Assembly: GCF_002368335.1 (NCBI RefSeq)
Contig: NZ_AP018288.1
Location: forward strand, 2,253,269-2,317,268
Origin: Nostoc sp. NIES-4103
GTDB taxonomy: Bacteria > Cyanobacteriota > Cyanobacteriia > Cyanobacteriales > Nostocaceae
DNA length: 64,000 nt
Direction of reading: 5' to 3'
The position numbers and the translations under genes are program-made. This document shows, piece after piece, positions 44,505 to 53,023 of the stretch; the first letter of the stretch is position 1; each line of letters opens with the position of its first letter. A model generated the notes under the pieces. The model ran no database searches. It was not told the origin of the DNA and saw nothing but the letters and a program-made list of their open reading frames with translations.

Positions 44505-44738
44505 TTATTGCACCAAATTATCAATTGCAAACCTTGCTTCTGTAGCAGCTGATTGTAGATTATCACAGCCACAGTTTTTTGAATTGTCAGCTAATATTTC
44601 TAAATCGGAATTACGAATATACCAGAAATAGTAGCCAATATCAAACTTATCAGGTTGCCAATAAGTAATGATAATTTCAAGACCTTGGTAGGTTTGATGA
44701 GCTTCAATTGGGTTGCCTTTGAAAGTTAACGTGTGCAT
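44505..44738 (-). CDS. Small hypothetical protein
   Basis: 77 residues from ATG 44738 (a GTG one codon earlier is possible). HTLTFKGNPIEAHQTYQGLEI and TEARFAIDNLV look like a small beta-rich protein; I do not recognise it. It begins 10 bp after the frameshifted gene at 44748, so the two appear to form an operon. Confidence 0.55.
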   Translation of the reverse strand: MHTLTFKGNPIEAHQTYQGLEIIITYWQPDKFDIGYYFWYIRNSDLEILADNSKNCGCDNLQSAATEARFAIDNLVQ

Positions 44739-44747
44739 CACAAAATT

Positions 44748-45079
44748 TTACCCCTCACTGTAAATTTCTTCGATGCCTGCATCAATAGCTTGCTGTAGAG
44801 TCTCAAAACAGCCTTTGAGGCATGGGTCTTGTGGAAACTCGTTGAATCTCAAAGGCAATGAAGCGCCGTACCTAAGTGAGAAAGAATATTTGTTGGGATT
44901 AAGAGGTTTTCAAAATCACACTCTTTTTGTGCTGATTTATAGCTGAAAGTTCTCAAACAAACTTTCAAGAGTTGGCTGTGAGGATAAGTCTGAATAATTA
45001 AATATTCGCCTTCACAAAAAGGGTTAAATTTTGTAGCATACTGTTCGCTGAGAAATAAAAAATCTGTTGGTGTGTCCAT
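44748..45079 (-). pseudogene. Hypothetical protein gene with a frameshift
   Basis: From ATG 45079 a 76-residue frame (DTPTDFLFLSEQYATKFNPF) ends at 44849, but the same DNA in the next frame from about 44885 to 44748 reads RYGASLPLRFNEFPQDPCLKGCFETLQQAIDAGIEEIYSEG, more protein-like. A one-base change near 44870-44885 would join the two into about 110 residues. Partner of the gene at 44505. Confidence 0.65.
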
Positions 45080-45218
45080 ATTTTGAGATTCTATGGTGCG
45101 ATTACTCCTGCTGCGCTATATTAAGGGTTTGTGCTTAACGAGCGTGCTATTCTCCACAAGCCAGCGATCGCAATTGGAGTAGTATTGGATATCTCTGCTG
45201 TTAGGGAGTTCCAATCAA

Positions 45219-45315
45219 AAAAAATGTCCCACCGTCGATGAGCGCCCTTGGGGGCGAAAGCGCCAATATATCAACACTATGCCCAAAATATTTATGATAC
45301 GGTGGGACATTTTTT
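45219..45315. other. Terminator-like hairpin with a 71-nt palindromic insert, copy 2
   Basis: Outer arms AAAAAATGTCCCACCGT (45219-45235) and ACGGTGGGACATTTTTT (45299-45315) pair perfectly. The 63-nt core again starts CGATGAGCGCCC and ends near GAT before ACGG. Outer arms share no sequence with copy 1 except the inner CCGT/ACGG. On the plus strand it ends in T6. It lies about 150 bp downstream of the minus-strand pseudogene at 45470-46243. Confidence 0.75.
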
Positions 45316-45469
45316 CTTTTCGCAGGTGCCTTATCTCCAAGTGTGTAAGTGACCAATAAGGGGGGAAGAGAAACAGATATAACCTTTTAGATATAGGGTT
45401 ACTTTGCCTTGCTCCCCACTTTTAAGCAATATTGAAACTAACATCCACCAACCCGAAGGAATCCTGAAT

Positions 45470-46243
45470 TACATCTATTTATTCTGCCACGTAAATTCTG
45501 ATTTTCTTGAGAAATATTTGTAATTTCTTGTTTGAGATTATCATTTTCTATGATAATTTGATTATTTTCATTTTTGAAATTTTCAATTTATTGAGTAAGG
45601 TTTTGAATTTTATCTTTGACATTTTTGAAACTAGCTAGTTCTTGATTTTATTTTGTTAATATTAAACTTTGATTGCGGATATTAGCCAATTCACTTGGGC
45701 ACTTTTTTCATTTATTTAATACTGAGCGCCAAGCCAAGCAATATATCCCACCCCAACAATTAAGCTAATAGCTGCCAAAGGTTTAGCTGCTTTACTAGCA
45801 GTTATTCGTAATTCTCTGACTAGTTCTGCCATTTTTATATCAGCCTTTTTCAAAAATCCTTCTATTTGCTCTCGTATTTCTGCTTTCTTAATAGCTCTTC
45901 GTCTGGCTTCTGTTTTTTGAATTTCAAGCTCTTGTAAGTGTTTTTGATATTTGACTTCAGCATCTTTTTTAACTATTTCAGCAAGAGCATAAGCATCAAT
46001 ATTTGTTTGTAATGCTATAACTTGACAAGCTTTTCCAAAGAGTGATTTATAATTTGACGGAACATATGTAGTTGCCCCTTGATATATAGCCTCTGTTAGC
46101 GTGTTGATATCTTTAATAAGATTAACAAAACAATTGTGATTGTACTTGACTAATAGATAATTTTCTTGATATGGAATATCTCTCCTCTCATGAGATATTC
46201 CATAACGTTCTGCAACTGATATTAACGAAGCATTTATTAACTC
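45470..46243 (-). pseudogene. Decayed coiled-coil/membrane protein gene
   Basis: From about 46243 to 45716 a 175-codon open frame without any ATG, GTG or TTG start reads LISVAERYGISHERRDIPYQENY, a long charged helix (KKDAEVKYQKHLQELEIQKTEARR) and a C-terminal transmembrane segment (ISLIVGVGYIAWLGAQY). After the stop, a shifted frame continues to 45470 as a coiled coil (NQELASFKNVKDKIQNLTQ, NDNLKQEITNISQENQNL) broken by two TAA that would be CAA (Gln) in the ancestor. No family identified. Confidence 0.65.
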
Positions 46244-46445
46244 TTAACTTGCACATTTTATAACCCTTATACAGTAAGGCTTTGATAAATCTCAGGAAAA
46301 TGTGCTTGTTTCATATTTTGCGGGAGCGAAGAACGCGCCCGTGGGAGGCTCACATCTTGCACCTAACCGAATAAAACCGTAATAGGCAAATCACGAGTAT
46401 AAAATATTAACATAATGGTAAGCGTGGTCTACATCTAGTAGTAGT

Positions 46446-46692
46446 TTATCAAACAGAATAGAGGCGTCAGTCGCCAGAATAAGAAATTGAATTCTGTGCG
46501 AAGCCGCGGATGAATAAACGGGTTTAAAACCCGCTCCAAATCTATGATTTGGTGAGTCCAGTTCCCGTCTTGGCTCTGCCGAGATGGGAAACTGGCGAAC
46601 CCGTGAGGGAGGTCTTCAATCAGTCGGGGATTCAGACCCGCGACTGATTGATTCTGACTCCTGAATTCTGACTCCTGAATTCTTCTTCAATT
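46446..46692. repeat. Dispersed repeat copy with a 134-bp insertion
   Basis: Same unit as 20474-20587 (TTATCAAACAGAATAG start, TTCTTCTTCAA end), but between GCCGCG (to 46508) and ACTGATTGATTCTG (from 46643) a 134-bp segment (46509-46642) is inserted. The insert holds the palindromes GGGTTTTAAACCC-like and CGAGATGGGAAACTGGCG and ends CCCGCG, echoing the target GCCGCG. Confidence 0.85.
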
Positions 46693-46705
46693 AGTTGTAG
46701 GAAAG

Positions 46706-47416
46706 TGGCGCATACCTTGGAGCTTCCGAGTTTGGAGAGGTAAGGGTACTCTTTCACCAGCACAGTTAGGATTAAAGCTAGTCAAGCGTTTGCCTAAATC
46801 TTTAACTGAACGTTTTCCCGTAATTATTTTGGCTGATACTGCATTTGGTAGCAAGGATTTTCTTCATGGGGTACACCAGCTTAAATATCATGCTATTACA
46901 GGTGTAGCTATTAATCGTAAACTAGTTGACGGCAGAGTTTTAAGACATTTACATCAGCAGGGACAACAAGTTTTTTTAGTTAGTTTAAAGTTGACTGTTA
47001 GCGTATCTTGGTATTACCTAAAGCGTCACAACGGCAAGCTGGAAAAACGTTTTGTTTTGTCTACTCCACCCATCAAAGCTTCTACTCTAAAATGGTGGGG
47101 TAAGCGTCGTTGGCAGATTGAAGGATGGTTCAAAACTGCCAAGCATCGCTTCGGTTTACATCGTTTTGGTCAAGGGACTCTGCTTGCTATATATCGCTGG
47201 CTCATTCTTTCTCTAACTGCTTATCTCATAGCCCATTGGAGTTATTTGCATACTCAAACAGCATCACCACCTGACTGGGGTCAAGCTGCACAAATAGCTA
47301 TTGAATCTATTTTTCCTCAAATAGTTGTGTCTTATATGTTACTTGATATTGAACGCCTAGCTCCTCTAGCACGTAGTTGTGGTTTTGACATTCATATTTC
47401 CAGGTGCAAGATGTGA
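46706..47416 (+). pseudogene. IS4-like transposase, N-terminus missing
   Basis: The frame is open from 46706 (WRIPWSFRVWRGKGTLSPAQLGLKLV) to the TGA at 47414-47416, but its true N-terminal part is absent; the first usable ATG-like start is internal. Later motifs: IILADTAFGSKDFL (second DDE Asp), KWWGKRRWQIEGWFKTAKHRFGL (catalytic Glu) and a hydrophobic C-terminal helix. A 160-bp 3' copy is at 32770-32929. Confidence 0.85.
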
Positions 47417-47525
47417 GATAACAAACAACAATTGTTCTTCAATTTCCACCTGAAGTTTATTTTTGTATCGTCATAAACGATTAACTTCAGCAAATTAGAG
47501 CAGGTGAATATCGTACCTGTTCTAA

Positions 47526-47810
47526 GAGGTTGTTCAAAAAGTTTTTAGAGGTGACTTTAAGCACTTGCCGATCCCCCCTAGCCCACGCCAGTCGCAAAGG
47601 CTGTCGGGAAACCCTTTCGGTAGTTCCTCCTGGGGGACTCGGGGCCCCCTTTGGGGTTGGGGGAGGAACCCCCAAGATCGGACTGCCTCACAACGGTGCT
47701 GGCTCCCCTTCAAAAGGGAGGAATAACTGCTCAAAGTCACCCTTTTGAAGGGGGATTTAGGGGGATCTAAAATATTTGGCTACTAATAACAGGACTTTTA
47801 AAACATCCTC
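47526..47810. mobile_element. Non-autonomous IS5-end MITE (285 bp, TAA TSD)
   Basis: Left end GAGGTTGTTCAAAAAGT (47526-47542), 14/17 identical to the IS5 left end at 40561; right end ACTTTTAAAACATCCTC (47794-47810), identical to that IS right end. Flanked by TAA on both sides, consistent with the TNA target of IS1031/IS5-type elements. Interior contains a GC-rich common repeat (GGAAACCCTTTCGGTAGTTC), no transposase. Confidence 0.8.
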
Positions 47811-47866
47811 TAATTGTTGTCATGCAAGTGTGAGGAAAGAAGCTGACGCAAAACAAGTTTTGACGC

Positions 47867-48994
47867 TTACTCGATTATATGGCGATCGCTTTCACGGTTG
47901 CAAAATGCGTTAACAGCTTGGGCAAATTGATGATTTTGCTCCATCAACGCCATGTGTCCACCTGGTTTGATAGTAACTTTTTGAGCATGAGGTAATTCTG
48001 CTACCATGCGATCGCTTGCAACAGGTTTAGTGGCTATATCTGAAGCACCACAGACAACCAAAACAGGAACGTTAATTTTTGCTAATGTCTGTGTTTCATC
48101 GAACTTGAACATTGCCAGGGTACCACGAGCCAAAACACCAGGCGAACCCAACGCTGATAACAAACTTGCAAAATTGAGTTGACCGCGTGTTTCAGTACCA
48201 GTGAAACCAGACAATTCTACACTGATATACAGTAAACCATTGAAATAGGAAAGCCAAGTCATCAACCACAAAATGGGTGACAGCAAGATAGTCAGGTATA
48301 ACAAAGGTTCGAGCAGGGGTTTTTGTAATTTGCGTACCAAACTGCTAAATATACAAGTTTTGACTGGATTAGTGTAAGTAGTATCCACTAAGATTAAACT
48401 TGCCACCCGTCGCCGCAATTGCTCTGGAAACAGTCGACAAAATGTCAGGTTAATCATTCCACCCATACTGTGCCCTAGCAGAATAACAGGTTTATCTCCA
48501 GCAATGCTAATAACAGCTTCTAAATCGCGAGCATATTTTTCCAAAGAGTAATCGTTATTTTTTGGTCTAGAGGATTTTCCCAACCCTGGTAGATCCCAAA
48601 CAATCACTCGAAAGCGATCGCTCAGTTGTCGTTTGGCATAGTACCATACTGTACTGTTGGGCCCCCAGCCGTGTGACAAAATAATTGGTTGGGCATCTGA
48701 TGGGCCAAAAAACTCTACTTGCAATACGCTACCATCTGGTTGTGATAAGCGCTTGACAGTTTTACTACGCATGAATTTAGGTTCTTCTACTCCAGGACGA
48801 CGTAGCATAGGTAAACTGATAAAACGACCAGCAAAAGTCCACAAAACCATTACCAGTCCGCCTACTAAATATGCTGTTCCTACCAATTCCCGTTCATACC
48901 ACTCATAAATAAGATAGATTCCAGTACCAAGTACCCCAACTGACAGTAGTTGAGCCAACCAGACGAGCAGAAAATTATGAGGCATGAACAGCAT
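47867..48994 (-). CDS. Membrane-anchored alpha/beta hydrolase
   Basis: 375 residues from ATG 48994 or 48985. Two N-terminal hydrophobic segments (about 8-28 and 40-58) precede an alpha/beta-hydrolase domain: oxyanion loop ILSHGWGPNSTVWYY, nucleophile elbow GHSMGG with Ser176, and catalytic His347 in KPGGHMALME. VIVWDLPGLGKSSRP is typical. Could be an esterase, lipase or peptidase-like hydrolase at the membrane; substrate unknown. A MITE and island border it on the left. Confidence 0.88.
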   Translation of the reverse strand: MLFMPHNFLLVWLAQLLSVGVLGTGIYLIYEWYERELVGTAYLVGGLVMVLWTFAGRFISLPMLRRPGVEEPKFMRSKTVKRLSQPDGSVLQVEFFGPSDAQPIILSHGWGPNSTVWYYAKRQLSDRFRVIVWDLPGLGKSSRPKNNDYSLEKYARDLEAVISIAGDKPVILLGHSMGGMINLTFCRLFPEQLRRRVASLILVDTTYTNPVKTCIFSSLVRKLQKPLLEPLLYLTILLSPILWLMTWLSYFNGLLYISVELSGFTGTETRGQLNFASLLSALGSPGVLARGTLAMFKFDETQTLAKINVPVLVVCGASDIATKPVASDRMVAELPHAQKVTIKPGGHMALMEQNHQFAQAVNAFCNRESDRHIIE

Positions 48995-49499
48995 GAGCCT
49001 GAACCTTTTTAACTGCGTTGTTCTTTAGCTTCATACCATACTTGCACTCTTGAATTTTTCAACCTCAAGAATGATTTATACCCATTGTCCTCACTTGGTA
49101 ATCTGTTAACCTCAGCATGGGAACTACCCTCCATACTCGGCTTGAAAACCATGTGTACGATGGAAGAGATATTGGCGAATTGAGTGTGAGTATACCTGGG
49201 AATATACTCATAAATGAATATATTTTATGATTTTAATTTCAGCAATTAGATGCTTGGTAAGTATATTGTTTTAATGTTTTAATAACATTTAGTAACTTAC
49301 ATTTAAATGTAATACCATTTCCATATGAAGGCGCATAGAAAGAACCCCACCGCCTGCGGCACCTCCCCTTGGTAAGGGAAGGTTGGGAGGGGTCAAAATA
49401 ATATGCAGCCTCACAGAGAATTGGTATAAGCATGTTGTCAATCACCCACCTGGTATATTTCGTAAATTGCCAATTTTAACTGACTAGGAAATAAAAGCT
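48995..49499. other. Intergenic region
   Basis: Divergent from the hydrolase and upstream of the small membrane protein; includes a dispersed repeat of the CACCTCCCC/GGGGAGG type at 49345-49400. No gene seen. Confidence 0.55.
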
Positions 49500-49775
49500 A
49501 TGGAAAGTACATTCTTTGATAAAACCTTTCGTGACAGCGAGGGCAAAATTGTTATAGCTCAAATGCCAAATCTACCCCTGATTGTTTGGGCAGTAACCAC
49601 TATACTGACTTTAATTTTTACGACTGGCAAAATTAATACAGTGTTAGAAGTACTGTCAAATGGCTCCCTGTTTACTTGGGCTTGGCTGGAATTATTTGAG
49701 GGGGTTAATTATTTTCGCAGAGCGTTAGGTCTTGCTGTATTAATTGCTATTTTGGCATCAAAAATTTTAACTTAA
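49500..49775 (+). CDS. Small two-helix membrane protein
   Basis: 91 residues from ATG 49500 (AGGAA about 9 nt upstream). Two hydrophobic segments, PLIVWAVTTILTLIFTTG (about 26-43) and ALGLAVLIAILASKIL at the C-terminus. Similar proteins are common in filamentous cyanobacteria and unassigned. No operon partner. A role in envelope or photosynthetic membranes is speculative. Confidence 0.7.
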   Translation: MESTFFDKTFRDSEGKIVIAQMPNLPLIVWAVTTILTLIFTTGKINTVLEVLSNGSLFTWAWLELFEGVNYFRRALGLAVLIAILASKILT

Positions 49776-50483
49776 GTGTTCAGCTAAGGGTAGAGAAATA
49801 AATCGATTTAATATATCAGAAAACAGGGAGTAACTTTCAAGCCGATTATTGCTCATGTTTGATGATTAACCCTTGTACTCAAATATATGGCAGTCGAACC
49901 ATAGTTTAGGAAACTGCTAATTGCTCAAAGCCGTAAAAAAACTTGTTTTCTAACGCCAGGTGCGCGGCTGTCGGGAAACCGCGATCTTTACACTGGCTCC
50001 TCAGGACTTTGCCATAGTTCAAATGCTATAACTTTGTTAAACATTAGATTTAACAAAGTCATTAATTTATTATTGGCTGAATTTAGCAATTATTAGGAAT
50101 GAAAGCACTTTGGAATAATAACTTAATTCTTTTGGAATAAAGCATTTGCATCTTCAGATAGAAAGTTTTGTTTTTCTATCAAGTTATTATCTGTTACATG
50201 TGGATGTCCAGTTGCTCTTTGTAAATTGCATGTATTCAACAATTATCTTGTGTTTAAACATCTGTATTTATAGCTAATAAATATTAGCTGAATCTCAAAT
50301 ATTCAGGTTTGAAACTTATTGAAAAGATGACAATAAGCTTTCAAATCTGCACAGATGGTTAAAGTTTTGTGTAGTCGAGCCAGTATATTTGGCAGATTCT
50401 CTATTTATTCTTAGCAAATGCCAAAGCGTCCAAGAGCAAACAAATAAACCATAGGAATTTAGAACATCTAAGGGGCCATAATC
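49776..50483. other. Intergenic region with a REP-like hairpin
   Basis: Contains GCCAG (49955-49959) / CTGGC (49993-49997) enclosing CGCGG/CCGCG, the same family as 1287-1328. Upstream of the WGxxGxxG gene, with an AT-rich promoter zone. No gene seen. Confidence 0.55.
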
Positions 50484-51233
50484 ATGAGATATTCTCACTT
50501 ATCCAAATCTGTTTTCGCGGGTCTGTTTGCCTTAAGTTTTATAGCTGTACCGTTATCTATGTCAGTTTCTGCTCAAAGTGGTGGAACTGGTTCTAGTTCT
50601 GGCACCAGCTCCAGCACTGGTACAACAGGTTCTGGCACAACTTCTGGTACTGGTACAACAGGTACTGGTACTACAACAAATACGGCTCCTGGTACTGGTA
50701 CAACAGGTACTGGCACAACTTCTGGTACTGACGGTACATTTGGTACTGGTACAACAGGTACTGGCACAACTTCTGGTACTGACGGTACATTTGGTACTGG
50801 TACAACAGGTTCTGGTACAACTTCTGGTACTGACGGTACATTTGGTACTGGTACAACAGGTACTGGTACTACAACAAATACGGCTCCTGGAACTGGTACT
50901 ACAGGTAGTGGCACAACTTCCGGTACTGACGGTACATTTGGTACTGGTACAACAGGTTCTGGTACTACAACAAATACGGCTCCTGGCACTGGTACAACAG
51001 GTACTGGTACTACGACAAATACAGCACCTAGTACTGGTACTACAGGCAATGAAACAAATACAGATACAACACGCTATCAAACAGACAGTGAGCAGAGGAA
51101 CGAAGACGGCTCTGATTGGGGTTGGTTAGGTTTACTTGGCTTAGCAGGTTTAGCAGGTTTAGCCCGTAATCGACAACAACCTAAAGTTTATCGCGATCCT
51201 GCTGATAGAGTAAATTCTGGTACTAAATATTAA
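50484..51233 (+). CDS. Secreted Thr/Gly-rich repeat protein with WGxxGxxG anchor
   Basis: 249 residues from ATG 50484 (AGGGG about 9 nt upstream). Signal peptide (about 8-30, ending SVSAQ), then about 150 residues of imperfect repeats built on GTGTTGTGTT, SGTDGTFGTG and TNTAPGTGTTG units, and a C-terminal WGWLGLLGLAGLAGLARNRQQ, which is the WGxxGxxG sorting region (Trp-Gly motif, hydrophobic helix, basic stretch). Likely exported. The repeats are encoded by near-identical 48- to 60-bp DNA units, prone to copy-number change. Long antisense frames over them are artefacts. Confidence 0.85.
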   Translation: MRYSHLSKSVFAGLFALSFIAVPLSMSVSAQSGGTGSSSGTSSSTGTTGSGTTSGTGTTGTGTTTNTAPGTGTTGTGTTSGTDGTFGTGTTGTGTTSGTDGTFGTGTTGSGTTSGTDGTFGTGTTGTGTTTNTAPGTGTTGSGTTSGTDGTFGTGTTGSGTTTNTAPGTGTTGTGTTTNTAPSTGTTGNETNTDTTRYQTDSEQRNEDGSDWGWLGLLGLAGLAGLARNRQQPKVYRDPADRVNSGTKY

Positions 51234-51366
51234 CTGGTCGTGGCGTTAGCGTAGCTAAGCCGTGTCTTCTGCCAAGGGGAGCCACTGCGGTGAGGTAGCG
51301 CCCATCTTGAACCCCACATCCTCAAGTTGGGTTTGATGGCTGAATAAATTGAGCCAGTTCGCTTAT

Positions 51367-51391
51367 ATCCCCCGAATACAATTCGGGGGAT
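51367..51391. terminator. Bidirectional intrinsic terminator
   Basis: ATCCCCCGAAT / ATTCGGGGGAT, 11-bp perfect stem with 3-nt loop, between the plus-strand WGxxGxxG gene and the minus-strand tRNA-Val. It ends both transcripts, with T-rich flanks on both sides. Confidence 0.85.
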
Positions 51392-51462
51392 TTATGGTTC
51401 AGGTTTGTAATTAGTCACTAAAAACACAAAACCCCCACCATATAGACGGGTTTCGTAAAAAT

Positions 51463-51534
<72 letters not shown>

Positions 51535-51554
51535 GCTGCACCACACAAGAAATA

Positions 51555-51584
51555 AATATAGCACAATTTTTTTTAAAAGTGCAA
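51555..51584 (-). promoter_or_regulatory. Promoter of the tRNA-Val gene
   Basis: On the minus strand TTGCAC (from 51584) and TATATT (to 51555) have 18-bp spacing and end about 21 bp upstream of the tRNA 5' end, a good sigma-70-type promoter. Confidence 0.7.
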
Positions 51585-51793
51585 GTACTTGGGGAAAAAT
51601 TTTTTCTCTTAGTATTCATATTTTTGTAGTTATCTGGCTTAACCCCTTTGTATTCAAGGTATTCTTGAGAAAAGCAGCGCAGTCAGTCGGTGCGTTAGTC
51701 GTTCGCGCCCTTCGTCTTTGAAGGAGAAGACGTTGCCCAAGGCAATCGCTCTACCAGCCAAGTCAAGTTATTGAACTACAAGACTCCCCATAT

Positions 51794-52816
51794 ATGAAAG
51801 CTTACGAGATTCAAAGCAATGCTGGCGTTGATGCTTTGACGTTAGTTGATCGCCCCCAACCTCTACCCGCAGCAGGGCAAGTTTTGATCAAAGTTCGAGC
51901 TACATCCCTAAATTACCGCGATTTACTGGTGGCTGAGGGAGCCTATGGTTCAGGGGTGAAATATCCAGTAATTCCTCTGTCTGATGGTGCAGGGGAAGTG
52001 GTGGCGGTAGGAGAAGGTGTCACACGGGTGAAAATAGGCGATCGCGTGGCTGGTATTTTCTTCCAAAGCTGGATTTATGGCTCTTTGACTAGAGAGAAAA
52101 TGAAATCGGATTTGGGAGGGGGTATCGATGGGATGCTGGCTGAGTATGTCGTTTTACATCAAGATGGTTTAGTGTTATTACCTGACCATCTATCCTATTG
52201 TGAAGGTGCAACTTTGCCCTGTGCTGCTCTCACAGCTTGGCACGCTTTAGTCACAAAGGGCAACATCGGTGCAGGTGAAAGTATTTTATTACTCGGTACT
52301 GGCGGCGTTTCGATTTTTGCTCTCCAGTTTGCTAAGATACATGGCGCTAGAGTGATTGTTACTTCTAGCAGTGATGAAAAATTAGCACGAGCTAAACAGC
52401 TGGGTGCTGATGAGACTATCAACTACAAGGTTACACCAGAGTGGGAAAAGCAAGTTTATACACAGACTAACCGCGCAGGTGTAGATCATGTAGTGGAAGT
52501 AGGCGGTGCTGGGACTCTACCAAAATCCTTACAAGCAGTCCGCATTGGAGGACGTGTCAGCTTGATTGGCGTATTGTCCGGTAGAGGAAATGAAATTGAC
52601 CCCATGCCAATTTTGTTTAAGAGTTTAGCAGTTCAGGGGATCTATGTGGGTAGCCGGGAAATGTTTGAAGCGATGAATCAGGCGATCGCTCAACATCAAC
52701 TTCACCCAGTTATTGATCAAGTTTTCCCTTTGAGTGAAGCAAGACAAGCTTATCTTTACCTCAAAAGTGCTGCTCATTTCGGTAAGGTTGTAATTGAACT
52801 GGGGACTGGGGACTAG
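51794..52816 (+). CDS. NAD(P)-dependent alcohol dehydrogenase / quinone oxidoreductase family (MDR superfamily)
   Basis: 340 residues. Medium-chain dehydrogenase fold: N-terminal GroES-like (LIKVRATSLNYRDLLVAEG), Rossmann segment LLLGTGGVSIFALQFAKIHGARVIVTSSS. The zinc ligands of classic alcohol dehydrogenases are not all present, so it is closer to the quinone-reductase-like branch. Cofactor and substrate unknown. The stop codon (52814-52816) lies in an STRR; its last residues (IELGTGD) are repeat-encoded. Confidence 0.88.
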   Translation: MKAYEIQSNAGVDALTLVDRPQPLPAAGQVLIKVRATSLNYRDLLVAEGAYGSGVKYPVIPLSDGAGEVVAVGEGVTRVKIGDRVAGIFFQSWIYGSLTREKMKSDLGGGIDGMLAEYVVLHQDGLVLLPDHLSYCEGATLPCAALTAWHALVTKGNIGAGESILLLGTGGVSIFALQFAKIHGARVIVTSSSDEKLARAKQLGADETINYKVTPEWEKQVYTQTNRAGVDHVVEVGGAGTLPKSLQAVRIGGRVSLIGVLSGRGNEIDPMPILFKSLAVQGIYVGSREMFEAMNQAIAQHQLHPVIDQVFPLSEARQAYLYLKSAAHFGKVVIELGTGD

Positions 52817-53010
52817 GGACTGGGGACTGGGTACTGGGGACTAGGGACTGGGGACTGGGTACTGGGAAGATGTGGGGATGAGGGGGATGAGGGGGATGAG
52901 GGGATGAGGGGATAGAGGGACACAAAATAATAACCTCTGCTGCCTTTATTCCCAATACCCAATCCCCAATACCCAATCCCCAATCCCCAATCCCCAATCC
53001 CCAATGCCCC
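52797..53010. repeat. STRR tracts (GGGGACT, GATGAGG, CCCCAAT)
   Basis: GGGGACT/GGGTACT heptamers, then GATGAGG units, and CCCAATA/CCCCAAT heptamers, in the gap between the oxidoreductase and the FadL-like gene (convergent ends). Confidence 0.9.
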
Positions 53011-53023
53011 ATTCCCTTTTAAA

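Larger units (their letters stand above)
46349..47417. mobile_element. IS4-like element with a decayed left half
   Basis: Terminal repeats CTCACATCTTGCACCT (46349-46364) and AGGTGCAAGATGTGAG (47402-47417) are perfect 16-bp inverses. The right half carries the transposase gene; the left half has lost the 5' part and contains the dispersed repeat 46446-46692. Flanks do not match as a target duplication. Confidence 0.85.

Noticed and set aside
50562..51129. Long antisense and alternate-frame reading frames over the Thr/Gly repeat gene
   Set aside because: Artefacts of a stop-free DNA repeat; composition (Cys/Thr or Val/Pro only) is not protein-like.
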